The notes beneath the pieces were generated by a model that was not told the origin of the DNA, did not search any database, and was given only the letters and a program-made list of their open reading frames with translations. 64,000 nucleotides of DNA, taken from positions 15,427,187 to 15,491,186 of the forward strand of contig BROE01000007.1 in NCBI GenBank assembly GCA_036571765.1. The letters are read 5' to 3'. Below, piece by piece: positions 38,426 through 49,539 of the stretch. A program made the translations under genes and the position numbers. Positions within the stretch are counted from its first letter, which is position 1; each line of letters begins with the position of its first letter. The DNA is from Plecoglossus altivelis (taxonomy: Eukaryota > Chordata > Actinopteri > Osmeriformes > Plecoglossidae).

Positions 38426-38819
38426 CATTCTGAAATGTCTTTGTTTGTCTCAGATTTGTGAATGGAATGGAGATGAAAGATATGTTCACGGAAATCACGA
38501 GTTAACTTTTATTTTGAAGCCATGTCTTGCTTCACCGGAACTGATCATCATGTTCTCTCGGACTGTCTGCTTCGTGTTGCTTTGTTTAGCTAAGCGTCAA
38601 AAGCTAACCGTGAGTTTGAGTCGCTAAATTGGTAGTTTACAGAATTCTACAGGTTTTAACATAAACAACTTGAACGTTGCTTCTGTTCACCTTACCAAGA
38701 GGTTTGGATAATGGACTTGTTTATCTAGCTACACTTATTGAAGGTGTGTTGCCAGACTGCCAGAAGCTAGCTAGCTACAGTGAACTTGCTAAACCAGGCT
38801 AGCTTCCAACCTGTCCACA

Positions 38820-38870
38820 CTAACTTATCTGGAGTGGAACAAGAGAAGTGACACGACCGCTACGACAAAG
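38820..38870 (+). other. Probable non-coding first exon of zinc-finger copy C
   Basis: A consensus donor (CGACAAAG/gtaagt) at 38870 and an acceptor directly before the copy C start codon (CTTACTTTAG/GATG) imply a 5' UTR exon ending here. Its start is not defined. Confidence 0.4.
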
Positions 38871-39272
38871 GTAAGTCTATATTTCAGGAAAGTGTTCCAT
38901 CGATAGTTATCATAAACGGTGACTTTATCACACGTTTTAAACTACGAGTCAAGTGAGCTAGTGAAATACCCTTCTCCAGTGATGTGTTGCAATCACATCA
39001 GCTGGCTCGAATGAGGAAACCGAGACGACTGAATACCCAAACAGAAAGCCGTACAGAGGAAAATAAACATATATATATAACGTTGATATATAACGTTGAT
39101 ATATAACGTTATTTTTGCTTGAACTGTATGAAAAATGTCCGTAGGTTTTTAGTTGGTAGACAAGCATGTTGCGTCTGAACCGCAGCGATTTACCCTCAGG
39201 GATCTATACTTGTATACAGAGATCAATATGTCCTTTCTGTATGTGGGTCTATCGTAATGTCCTTACTTTAGG

Positions 39273-40543
39273 ATGTCTAAGCTGGAGCGTCTGAACGCTC
39301 GGGTGGCGCGGCTTCTAACCGTAGCGGTACACGAGGTTCTAGACGTGGTGAAGGAGACGGTATCAGAGTACCAGGAGAAAACCGCCAGAACCCTGAGAGA
39401 GAACGAGAGTCTGAAGAGAAAAGTTCAGGAACTGCAGGAGCAGCTGAAAAGCGAGAGTGCAGGTGCGTTCGCCAGAAGAATTTAGCGAGTCTTCAGGGTT
39501 TAGTAACTGAATCTCCTTTAAACCACACTCTTCCCTGTGATGTTACAGCTGTCTCAACGCCCTTCACTGCGCCGGGAGGGAGAGCCAGTGTTGAAAGGCA
39601 GCAGGAGGAGGAGATCTGGAACTTGGATTCAGATCGTCCACAGCCTAACCCCACACAGGAACACACCTTCATCCCCACACAGGAACACACCTTCATCCCC
39701 ACACAGGAACACACCTTCATCCCCACACAGGAACACTACAGGAAGGAGCAGGATGTGGAGCTGGTAGAGTCGGAGTGTAAGTTCAGTCTGGCGGTTCCTG
39801 AAGGCCTAGTGGTGCATCCTGGGAGCTCCCCTCAGCCCAGCGAGGACAGCCTGCCCTTGGCCCCGCCCACAGCACCGTGTGTCATCAAAACAGACGTAGA
39901 CACGGCGCCCGTCAGTACTCTTACCACGCCCAGCGCACCTCCCAACACCTCCTCTCTCCTGAATGTCCAACTGGGCTTGAACTTGACAGTCATCAAAACA
40001 GAACCAGAGATGCCAGAGTGCACCGCCCCGCCCACCGCCTCGCCCGGCGACGACCGGGGCGTCGATCTGAGCTGCGGCTCCGCCCGACTCGACGCCGCCA
40101 AGTCACCGGGGAGTGGCGCCCCCTACGGGCTGTTCTACCTGCACCCTAACCAACCCCCCATTAGCCGGAGGTTCAGCTTTGGCAGGACGGGCCGGGCCAC
40201 GCTGGACGTCCGGAGGAACCGGCAGATGTTCAGGAGGGACGAGCCCCACGTGTGCTTCGTGTGCGGGAAGACGTTCAGCCGCGTGGGGAACCTGCGGATC
40301 CACCAACGCTGCCACACAGGGGAGAAACCCTACGGCTGCCTGCAGTGCGGACGCAGCTTCCGGCAGGCTGGAGACCTGAAGAAGCATAAGAGAGTCCACA
40401 CTGGGGAGAAACCCTACTACTGCCAGCAGTGCGGGAAGAGCTTCAGCAGGGGAGAGAATCTGAAGAGGCATCAGAAGATCCATGCTGGAGATACTTTACA
40501 GCTGCAGCAAGCCTGGAGGGAACACCAAACCAGCCAGACATAG
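39273..40543 (+). CDS. C2H2 zinc-finger protein with N-terminal coiled coil, copy C
   Basis: Exons 39273-39462 and 39549-40543 give 394 residues. The N-terminal MSKLERLNARVARLL block aligns with copies A and B. The linker begins with an in-frame tandem repeat (about four copies of the octapeptide PTQEHTFI) and carries two motifs of the same type, CVIKTDVD and TVIKTEPEM. Fingers: VCFVCGKTFSRVGNLRIH, YGCLQCGRSFRQAGDLKKH, YYCQQCGKSFSRGENLKRH. It is the downstream member of a same-strand tandem trio spaced by about 1-1.2 kb, most simply explained by local duplication. Confidence 0.9.
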
Positions 40544-40734
40544 AACGTGCCGGAATGTGTCTTGCTTCAGAAGTAGCAACTCTGCATGTGGTGGATGTTG
40601 GCGTTGGGAGGCTGCAGTGCTGAACATGTGATTGGTTCTGTCTGGTAGCTCTTCAGTGGGTTTGCATGACAAGCAACTGGACTGATTGACAAACTTTTGT
40701 TTACAGTTTGTTGTAAACCAATCATAAAGGGAAG

Positions 40735-41115
40735 AGAGACAGACAGCAAGGTGAGGGACAGACAGGTCTACAGACAGACAGACAGACAGCAGGGTGAGGG
40801 ACCGACAGGACCACAGACAGACAGACAGTAGGGTGAGGGACAGACAGGTCCACAGACAGCAGGATGAGGGACAGACAGGTCCACAGACAGACAGACAGAC
40901 AGCAGGGTGAGGGACAGACAGGTCCACAGACAGACAGACAGACAGACAGCAGGGTGAGGGACAGACAGGTCCACAGACAGACAGACAGACAGCAGTGTGA
41001 GGGACAGACAGGTCCTCAGACAGACAGCAGTGTGAGGGACAGACAGGTCTGCAGACAGACAGACAGACAGACAGACAGACAGCAGGGTGAGGGACAGACA
41101 GGTCCACAGACAGAC
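40735..41115 (+). repeat. GACAGACAGGTCCACAGACA minisatellite
   Basis: About nine copies of a 36-48 bp unit (AGGGTGAGGGACAGACAGG then TCCACAGACAGACAGACAG) in the 3' region of zinc-finger copy C. Variable (CAGA)n lengths inside the unit cause the size differences. Confidence 0.92.
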
Positions 41116-41228
41116 AGATCAGATCCGAGCAGTGCATGCATGTGGGAGGGTTATCTAGCTGTCTCCCTGAATACTAACGGGCTTGTTCTGAGTGAAGGAA
41201 CGCAAACAACATTGTCCTCCTACTGGTG

Positions 41229-41234
41229 AATAAA
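41229..41234 (+). promoter_or_regulatory. Polyadenylation signal, zinc-finger copy C
   Basis: AATAAA after the minisatellite, about 690 bp past the stop codon. If used, the minisatellite is part of the mature 3' UTR. Confidence 0.5.
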
Positions 41235-41239
41235 AACAA

Positions 41240-42580
41240 CAGTCTTGCTGCAGTGTCTGAGTGAATGGACTGAACCGACTGAACTTGATCAGCCCCAGAA
41301 ACTGGGTTATTGTAACATGGCCCAGTAGCATGGAAGTTCAGCATTTTAGTATGTGATTACCTGAAGTTTGTGAGGTGATTTAGCAGATATATTCATAATA
41401 TATGTGTAGAAAGAGGGGTACATGGTATGTCTGAGTGTATGAAGATTTAACATAACAATTATTTAATCTATCACATTTTAATTTAAACGTGAAATGTTTG
41501 TTTTTTTTATATAAAAATTGGAGAAAAAAAACGTTTTGGGTCATTCGCCAATGGTTCTGTACAGGACACCCGTTCACACGGAGACGTAAAGTCTGATGTT
41601 TAGGAGACTGGATCTGTAGAGACAAACACGGAGGAGCAAGGCAGCGTGACAAAGGACGCTTTCTCCCAATGACCTCATGTTTCTGTCAGGCGGACACGGT
41701 GAAATCAGCCGCTCAGTAAGTGTTGTTGGCCCGAAGCTCCAAACGTTCACCTTCAAGATGCGTTGCTGACGTGGAGAAGCGCACCTTCGTTACCAGGAAG
41801 TGTTAGAACAACTCAACTGAGGCTCCAGAGTGGACCTATGGACTTTGCTCTGCGAAGGGGTTTGTAAACGATGTTTATGTACCGTAATTATCATCCAGAG
41901 GTTAAGGTTATGCGTGTGTTTTTATTTCGATTGATTTTTGTGGGAGAAAATTGTATAATTGTACTGAAATTACTTTATGATGCAATTCGGCTTTAGAAGT
42001 AGTCGTAACTGGTCATTCTGGAATACGGAAGCATAAATATCTGTAGCAAAGATAACATCGCAGCAATTGCCGAAACGTACCCATAGTTTACACAGTCTAT
42101 ATAAATATTGTACATATTTCAAAATATTCTCGAACACATCACAAGTTTACATTTTTGCTGTTTACAAACTGCAAGTAAACATAACAGGTTAAAGCGCAGG
42201 TAGGTTGCAGGCTTTTCCGGGGAATGACTCGGGGAAAGACCATGTTTACGAATCTAACACTTGAATTACGTAAAACGTTAATAAAACAAGCAGTAGACAT
42301 GCATTTAAAATGCAAAGTAAATTCAAATCTATGTAATCGTGTAGGAATGTTAAGTATTCTCTGCGTCATGTAACCTAACGCTGTTGAACCCCGAGGGTTT
42401 CATTTGATACAGGTGTTGATCAGAGGGCAGTAATGTAAACCCATTCAGAGTATGGATTGTGTAAAAAGGAAAAAAATATATATAAACAAATGAAAGAACG
42501 ATTGATTTGATTTGAAATGATAAATGTATCATTTCCTGTTTCCGTGTGTAGTCTCCGAATCTGTCAGCTGGCGTGGGGTT
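41240..42580. other. Spacer between zinc-finger copy C and the PH-domain gene
   Basis: AT-rich unique DNA. No exon, RNA gene or mobile element was recognised. The last part must hold the promoter of the sesquipedalian-like gene, but no clear core motif was seen. Confidence 0.45.
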
Positions 42581-42591
42581 AAAATGATGAA

Positions 42592-44054
42592 ATGAAGATT
42601 CATGGAAAGATCCTTACACATTTCCAAAGTTGTGACTCGCCCGTTGATAAAGAAGGATACCTGTACAAAAAGGTACGTTACAAAAAGTAACCTTATTGAT
42701 CTAAATTATGACATGATGCGAACATTTTGAATAGATTTAACAACGTCTGTAACAAAAGACCACCGTCAGTAACAATGACCGTTTATATCACTTGTTCCTG
42801 TCGCCAGTGAAAGACTGATGAGTCATCCCGCTCATTTGTCCCCGCGCGCTTGCACGCGCGCGTGTGTTTCAGGGAGAGAGGAACACGTCCTATCAGAAGC
42901 GCTGGTTCATGCTGAAGGGGAACCTTCTGTTCTACCAGGACAAGCCAGGTGACAGAGACCTCCAGGGGGTGATTGTCCTGGAGGGATGTGCGGTGCAGCT
43001 GTGTGAGTCAGAGGAGCAGTTTGCCTTCTCGCTGGTGTGGAGTGGACCGGGCCTGCGCACATACAAGCTGGCTGCTGACAACCAGGCCAACCTAGAAGCC
43101 TGGATCAAAGCCTTGCTGACGGCCAATCACGGATACCTGTCGCTGCTCGTCATAGACCTGGAGAAACAGTACAGGGGTGAGAGACAGACAGGCATGAGAG
43201 ACAGACAGGCGTGAGAGACAGACAGGCGTGAGAGAAAGACAGGCATGAGAGACAGACAGGTGTGAAACACAGACAGGGGTGAGACAGACAGGTGTGAGTC
43301 ACAGACATGGGTGAGAGACAGACAGGGGTAAGTCACAGGCAGATGTGAGACACAGACAGGGGTGAGAGACAGACAGGCATGAGAGACAGACATGAAGGAG
43401 AGACAGACAGGTCAACATAGATACAGTCAGGTGGTAGAGGCAGACAGACAGGCAGGTATGAGAGACAGGTGGGAGAGAGATCAGACAGAAGTCCAAGAGA
43501 CAGACAGAAGTCCGAGAGACAGACAGAAGTCCGAGAGACAGACAGAAGTCTGAGAGACAGACAGAAGTCCGAGAGACAGATGGGTTAGACAGGAAGTGTT
43601 AATGTTCTTACAGCCTTTTTCTCCTCCTTCCACAGAGGCCATGAAAGCGTTTCCTAATGACCTCAGAGCGCGCTCCTCCACCATGCCAGGGCCCAGCCCA
43701 GTCAGATCAGGCCAATCTGTGTTCTGGCCTTCAGACACTCCCCCTCTCACGCAAGGCACTGGCCCAGTTGGCTGTAAAACCAACCAAATGCTCCAAACTC
43801 CACCCTCTACCTCCAAATCAGCCAATAGGAAGTCTCCCAAACTCTGGCCGAAGAGAAATGCAAATGTTGTACCCATCAGTGGCCCCGCCCCTCCTCAGGG
43901 GGAGTGGTCTGTGTTCGAATCAGGACTCAAGGATGACTTCAGCAAATTACACGAGCACTTTGGGGAGGAAGTGAGGGAGCTGATTGCTGATTGGTTGAAA
44001 AGGGGACAGGATGAGAAGGTTGTTCATGAAGAAAACTTAATAGATTTAGGTTGA
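42592..44054 (+). CDS. Sesquipedalian-like PH-domain endocytic adaptor
   Basis: Family members PHETA1/2 bind the inositol 5-phosphatases OCRL and INPP5B and act in endosome-to-Golgi and recycling traffic. Exons 42592-42672, 42873-43176 and 43636-44054 join in phase to 267 residues. The PH domain spans about residues 17-120 (DKEGYLYKK, SYQKRWFMLKGNLLFYQDK, GVIVLEGCAVQLCE, TYKLAADNQANLEAWIKAL). The C-terminal DDFSKLHEHFGEEVRELI fits the F&H motif (F..LH) used to bind OCRL/INPP5B. The middle is Pro/Ser-rich and probably disordered. I cannot decide between pheta1, pheta2 and a fish-specific third paralogue, so no symbol is given. Confidence 0.9.
43177..43590 (+). repeat. Donor-derived GTGAGAGACAGACAGGC array, PHETA-like intron 2
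   Basis: The array starts at the first intron base (AGTACAGGG/gtgagagacagacaggc) and continues for about 400 bp with 15-19 bp units. Many units keep CAGG.GTGAG and so look like 5' splice sites. The tail changes to CAGAAGTCCGAGAGACAGA units. Confidence 0.93.
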
Positions 44055-44084
44055 AACAACATTCTTTTTGGTTAACAGCATGGA

Positions 44085-44090
44085 AATAAA
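44085..44090 (+). promoter_or_regulatory. Polyadenylation signal of PHETA-like gene
   Basis: AATAAA 31 bp after the stop codon, giving an unusually short 3' UTR. Confidence 0.6.
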
Positions 44091-44099
44091 TGAGTATGT

Positions 44100-45780
44100 C
44101 CAATATGTTCAACAATTTTTTTAATGAGCCTGTACCAAAATTATGACAATGCATGGAGATTTTATTTTACTTTTTAACTGTATTCACCAGATCGTCATGA
44201 GTCATGAACTGTCTTATAAGCACAGACAGAGTGAAATAGTAGGAGTAAAATTTGAGAAATAACATTTGTTTGAATACTAAAAGATCATATTAAACAATGG
44301 TAAATATACCAAACCCTTCACAATGTGTACATGACAAGAGTCATCAAACTGATGCTATAGATTTCCAAACACCATCGCGTAGTCCTCCTTTTTTTAGTTG
44401 TTGACCTCCTCCACGGCTATAAATCACTTTCTCATGACAGAGGTGCTGCTGGGTAAAAAAGAAGCCTGGCTTCTTCGTGGGGAAAGAGAAGACCAAGGAG
44501 GGTGGTCAGATTTTAAAGGAGAACTGAAATGTCTGAGAAGAATGAAGCGGCTCTATTCCTGTCCTGTCAGCTGTCCCTGTACGGTCTCCAGTAAGGCTGC
44601 TACTCTCTTCCCTTCCCTGGGTCCCAAACTCACTAAATCACAAGGCTTTCTCCAACATCTTCAACACATTCTGCCAACAGGCAGATATCCGACGGGCTTG
44701 GAAACGTGGTGGTTTCAGAGCAGAAACTTCCAGAAACGGAGGTCTGCAGAGCCGTTCTGGGACGCTGAGATTAGATCAGTAAAATAGTCGTATTTTTGCA
44801 CAGTGCCAGCAAGTTGGCAGTAGAACGTCAGAGAGGAAGATGGCAGCAGCTTGTGTGAGGAGAGGGTATCAGTTGCAGGATCTCAATACATGCCTTCACT
44901 GTACACCTCCATGATAGATGGCCTAGCATGGAGCTCATATATGGACTTGGTGGGGGGGTCGGTTGGGGGTCCCATCTAGCTGAAGGTCTATGCAAGGCGT
45001 TTACAGGAACCCAAATTAGAGACTCAGCATTGGGAAAGCGTCGATATCGGTCGAGTCTTCGGCTGTTTTGGTTCTCCTGGTAGAATGTCCTTGATACCTA
45101 CAGTCACCGAGATCGGAACACAATCTTTAATCTTGTCACTGAAAAACCCAATCACTGTTCTAGAACCTTTTCTTGTTGGGGGGAGGGGGGAACTGGAGAT
45201 ATGTGAATGAATTGTGGTGCAGAAAATGATTAGGCCTAATGGACTAAGGCCGAGTTAACTCTTTGGATCATGTTTACATATATTAACTTACATGCAGTGT
45301 CACCGTTTCTAGATTACTGGTGGTCCTGTCATTACTGGAACCAAACCAGTGCTCCACTCGCCAACAGCTTTCAAATTTCATGACCTGTGTCCGTCGTCTT
45401 GCTGGCCAGGGGGGATATACTATGTTCAACGCCATGTTCACTTAGACAGGTGATGACTTCCAGATATGTTTATGGGAAGCACTAGTCTGCACTCGAAACA
45501 GCTAGTTGTCTCTTAGTGATGGTCAGAGAACTATCTGTGTAGGTGCTCCTCAGCTCGGACGAACGAGACGTCTCTCCGCTCCGCAAGGCTCTGCTGTTAG
45601 TCCTTCAGCCGGAAACAAACAGCAGAAATAGCCTCAACAAAGACCCCGTGCCTGAAGTAATAAAGAGAGGTGGAAGGAGGTGGAAGAGGAGAGGAGGGGT
45701 GCAGAGGTGGGAGGTTGGGGGTGGTTCAACGGTAGCGGTCTGTAATATTGGTTTGTCCATATTAGTCCACGGGTGACAGC
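44100..45780. other. Spacer upstream of mylpf
   Basis: Unique sequence with frames at 44398-44787 and 45543-45776 that have no recognisable domain. An E-box CAGGTG lies at 45447-45452. It probably includes distal mylpf regulation. Confidence 0.45.
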
Positions 45781-45815
45781 ATAGTGAGGACTGAATGTTA
45801 AGATTGAATTCACCT

Positions 45816-45972
45816 CATTCCAAGACTCCAGGAACCTATTTTGGAGCTTGGAAAGTCGACACCTCCATCACCTCCTTGCTCCTCCCTCTCTTCCTTACTT
45901 TCCCCAGCTCTCTCTTTTCCAGCCAAACCTGATGCTGTGCCTATAATTAGCGTCCCTTAGTCGATATATAAG
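45816..45972 (+). promoter_or_regulatory. mylpf: Muscle-type promoter of mylpf
   Basis: In order: an MCAT-like CATTCC (45816-45821), a perfect CArG/SRF box CCTATTTTGG (45835-45844), a perfect MEF2 site CTATAATTAG (45941-45950) and a TATA element TATATAAG (45965-45972). The start codon follows about 90 bp later. This arrangement is what a fast-muscle contractile gene should have. Confidence 0.75.
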
Positions 45973-46063
45973 ACTTTGAAGGTCCGGATGCTTCATGTCA
46001 GTCTCACCGGCTTGGCTTAGGCTTCTCTTCTTGACCAATCAAAACCCCCCAAACTCATAAGAG

Positions 46064-49000
46064 ATGGTGAGTGTGCCTGTGTTCCTTAAACAACCTCTAA
46101 GATCTAATACGTCAGTCTAAAACTTTGTTGATAAATTTGAAGAAATTCACAAATGCTTTGATTCATAGATGACAGGACTAAATTGCCTGAAAAGAAATAT
46201 TTTTAGTCAATGTTGCATTTCTAACTTTAGCCTTATGTAGACAAAACAAGCCTACTTACTGAATGTGAATAAAATGCTTGTATTTAATCAACAAGCACAA
46301 CGATGTTGTAGTTAAGATGAGTGCGGGTTAACTGGCTGGACGGCACTGTTTCTGCTCTCCAGGAACCCCAGAACATTTTTAGAGTCTGTAGTTCTCAGAC
46401 TGTAAAGCTTTCGTATGGTTCAGAATGACTTTTTGAACATACGCGTTGGCAACCTAATGATCACAATGCAACGCCATGTTCCAGAACGCAGAGCAGGTTG
46501 TGAGCATAGTCCTGGTTAAAGTTAGGATGACCAGATGTCTACCAGGGTTCTCTGGAACTATAGTGACCTGGTATCTATCGGGTTCTCTGGAACTATAGTG
46601 ACCTGGTATCTATCGGGTTCTCTGGAACTATAGTGACCTGGTATCTATCAGGTTCTCTGGAACTAGGACGAACAGGTGTTGACCAGAGTTTCTGGAGCCA
46701 AGATGGCCAGGTGTTGACCAGAGTTTCTGGAGCCAAGATGGCCAGGTGTTGTCCAGAGTTTTTGGAGCCAAGATGGCCAGGTGTTGACCAGAGTTTCTGT
46801 GTGTTTCCAGGCACCCAAGAAGGCCAAGAGGAGGCAGCAGCAGGGAGAGGGTGGATCCTCCAACGTGTTCTCCATGTTTGAGCAGAGCCAGATTCAGGAG
46901 TACAAGGAGGTGAGATGTTTCACACCAACAGAGAAAACATGTACATCATTGCAACCCCTTTTCGAAGGGGTAAGGTTGGTCACGGATGCCGTAACACCTG
47001 TTCAAACCTTTGCGATAATACTTATATAAAAAATGAATACGATTGGATTTAAGATCAGAATTGGGAAAGAGAGAAACAAAGGACAAATGGTGCTTGTGAT
47101 GAGTTGGGAAATAGACTCACATCACACAGTATGGAGACTGTCGCAAAATTGAAAAAGTTGATTTAAAACACTGAAATGATGTTGTGAGAAGTCAAAAAGA
47201 GCAAACACAGTCCTGTGTGTCCATATGTGGATAAGCTGTTTGTGTCTGTAAGACTAAATCCGAAACTGTTTCAGAAATGCCACAGTCAGCAGCAAACAAC
47301 AGTAAATCGTGACTTTGCTGATGACAGCAATCGTCTTTCCCCAGGGATAGGTTAGCCTTTTCCCCCAGGGCCCCCTCGCAACCCCCACCGTGACCCTCCT
47401 GGAATGCATTGACGAACAGCTGGTGGATGCTAATGCTAATCGAGCTACTAGCCAGGATGCTAACGCTAATCCAGCAACTAGCGAGTATGCTAATGCTAAT
47501 CACGCTACTAGCTAGTATGCTAATGTCAACGTAGAAGCAGCTAAGGAGAAAGTCAATGTTAAGGATGTAGGATTTCGAAACAGAGGGCAGAGAGTTGGCA
47601 GTTGTAACTTATACCAGTCCCTTGAATGTCACAAGGGGCTTGTCTCACATTCCGAGACCATTTTAACACTTCAGGAAGACAAGTGGCTCAACAGCTGCCA
47701 AGTACCATATACACTCTTAAGCCATCTTTGGTTTCACTGCAGTGCACCTAGCACTCTGAGCGGGTGGGAAGGGGAGACGACTTCTCATTCTCACATTTGT
47801 CTTGACGGACTAACCCCTGGCGTGAAAGTCACAAGGAAGCTTGTGATTAAGGCTCGTGAGACACATTTATTATCCAGCTGCTCTGTGGGGCTTAACTGTT
47901 CTGCACTTAGGTGAGAACAGTTAGTTGAGTTGCATTTAGAAATACGTATTTTTTCCAAATCCTCACTAACCTTATATACCATATCCTCTGTCTGTTTCCC
48001 AATCTCTCACCCTCCTCCCTTTCTCTCCCTCACCCGTTCCCCCTCCCTCTTCTCCCCCTCCTCCCTCCCCCCCGTCCCCTCCTCTTCTCCTCCTCCTCCT
48101 CCCCTCCTCCCTTCCTCCCCCTCCCTCGTTCTCCTTCCCCTCGCTCCCCTCCATTCCCATCCCCTGCCAGCTTCACAATCATCGACCAAACAGAGACGGC
48201 CATCAGATCAGCAAGGAATGATCTCAGACGTGCTTGCCACCAGGCCCCAGTTAACGAAAAGAACAGGAGCTGAAGCCATTGGAAGGAGGCCACGGCCTCC
48301 ATCAACTCACCGCTTCCTCACCATTCGAAGAAGCTGAAGGGTGGTCAACCGCCACGCGTCCGCAGCACACACACACACACACTCATAACTCAATCACAGC
48401 ACACTCAAAACACACACACACACGCTCATAGACTCACGAGCACACTCATACACACACACACTCATAGACTCAGCGCACACTCATACACACACACACACGC
48501 TCATAGACTCACACGCACACTCATACACACACACACTCATAGACTCAGCGCACACTCATACACACACTCACGTCTCGTCCTCCTCCAATCAGGTGCTGAT
48601 CCTGAGGATGTTATCGTGAGCGCTTTCAAGGTCCTGGACCCAGAAGCCACCGGACTCATCAAGAAGGAATTGTGAGTTCATCTGTCCTGATCTTCACAAA
48701 TTCCAAACTGTCTGTGTAGCAATGTCTTTGCCTAGTGCTGCATCTGACAGTGTCCCCTGTTTTCTTCCTCCTCCACCTCCTGCACCTCCTCTTCCTGCAC
48801 CTCCTCTTCCTGCTCATCCTCTTCCTGCACCTCCTTCTCCTGCACTCCTTCCTGCGAATCCTCCTGCATCTCCTCCTCCTGTACCTCCTCCTCCTGCACC
48901 TCCTCCTCTCCAGCCTTGAGGAGCTTCTGACCACCCAGTGCGACAGGTTCACCGCTGAGGAGGTAAGCTATTATCCATGTACAGACACATTATATATATA

Positions 49001-49305
49001 TGCTGTAGATATATTACTCCTGTATGTGACTGGAGGAGCCCCTGTATGTGACTGGATGAGCGCTTGTATGTGACTGGATGATGTGACTGGATGAGCCCCT
49101 GTATGTGACTGGATGAGCGCTTGTATGTGACTGGATGATGTGACTGGATGAGCCCCTGTATGTGTCTCCCAGCTCTGAGTCTCTCTTTCTCTGCCGTCAC
49201 CAGATGACCAACCTGTGGGCTGCTTTCCCTCCCGATGTGGCTGGCAACGTAGACTACAAGAACATCTGCTACGTCATCACACACGGAGAGGAGAAGGAGG
49301 AGTAA
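46064..49305 (+). CDS. mylpf: Fast skeletal muscle myosin regulatory light chain
   Basis: Binds the myosin heavy-chain neck in fast fibres; phosphorylation by MLCK tunes force. Exons: 46064-46066 (ATG only), 46811-46909, a damaged block at about 48167-48341, 48593-48671, 48914-48962, 49204-49305. The exon-2 product APKKAKRRQQQGEGGSSN then VFSMFEQ contains the MLCK target serines. Later exons give DPEDVIVSAFKVLDPEAT, LEELLTTQCDRF and NVDYKNICYVITHGEEKEE, and their sizes (79 and 49 bp) and phases match the human gene as I recall it. The damaged block shows exon-3 and exon-4 words (TTCACAATCATCGACC, CATCAACT, AAGCTGAAGG) with many small indels and no intron between them, so the first EF-hand cannot be read in frame. 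Because the rest is intact and the promoter strong, I regard this as consensus error, not a pseudogene. Confidence 0.93.
46535..46805 (+). repeat. Minisatellite in mylpf intron 1
   Basis: About eight copies of 32-36 bp units (GTTTCTGGAGCCAAGATGG plus CCAGGTGTTGACCAGA, and an upstream variant GGTTCTCTGGAACTATAGT). It runs into the acceptor of exon 46811-46909. Confidence 0.9.
47423..47525. repeat. ATGCTAATGCTAATC repeat
   Basis: Three 30-bp copies (ATGCTAATGCTAATCACG plus CTACTAGCTAGT) in the mylpf intron. Each has ATGCTAAT, which resembles an octamer/POU site; no function is implied. Confidence 0.85.
48368..48570 (+). repeat. CACACTCATAGACTCA array in mylpf intron
   Basis: (CA)n mixed with a 32-40 bp unit (CTCATAGACTCACACG plus CACACTCATACACACA), directly after the damaged exon block. 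Confidence 0.88.
48766..48913 (+). repeat. Acceptor-anchored CTCCTCTTCCTGCACCTC array, mylpf intron
   Basis: About eight 12-18 bp pyrimidine-rich units that end in the acceptor of exon 48914-48962 (CTCCTCTCCAG). The array thus extends the polypyrimidine tract to about 150 bp. Confidence 0.88.
49022..49165 (+). repeat. GTGACTGGATGAGCCCCTGTAT repeat in last mylpf intron
   Basis: About seven copies of 16-22 bp units between the last two mylpf exons. Confidence 0.9.
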
Positions 49306-49530
49306 AGTGCACTTCCCTGATCTTCTCTACCTCTCTCCCATCATCCCCCTTCACTTCCCCTTTCTCCAACTCTGTGGCCACCCTCTCTCGCTCGCTCTCC
49401 CTCCCTTCTCTTTCCCCTCACCTGCTCCAGACCTGAGACTTAGTCTTGGGTCTTGCGGACAGACTGAGAGTGGACAGAGAACCTAAGGAGGGTGTGTGAG
49501 AGTAACCGTAGGGGACGTGGGATTATTTAC

Positions 49531-49536
49531 AATAAA
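49531..49536 (+). promoter_or_regulatory. Polyadenylation signal of mylpf
   Basis: AATAAA about 225 bp after the stop codon (AATAAAATAATCTTG). Confidence 0.65.
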
Positions 49537-49539
49537 ATA

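Noticed and set aside
34626..40543. Assignment of the zinc-finger trio to the FiNZ family
   Set aside because: The N-terminal block is a charged coiled coil (SKxERLNARV), not the short KEESEDxKIEE-type FiNZ motif I know.
48348..48362. CCACGCGTCCG, identical to a cDNA-library adaptor, right after the fused mylpf exons
   Set aside because: Tempting as cDNA contamination, but the adaptor would sit at the wrong end of the insert and intron sequence follows. An 11-base match by chance in 64 kb is not rare.
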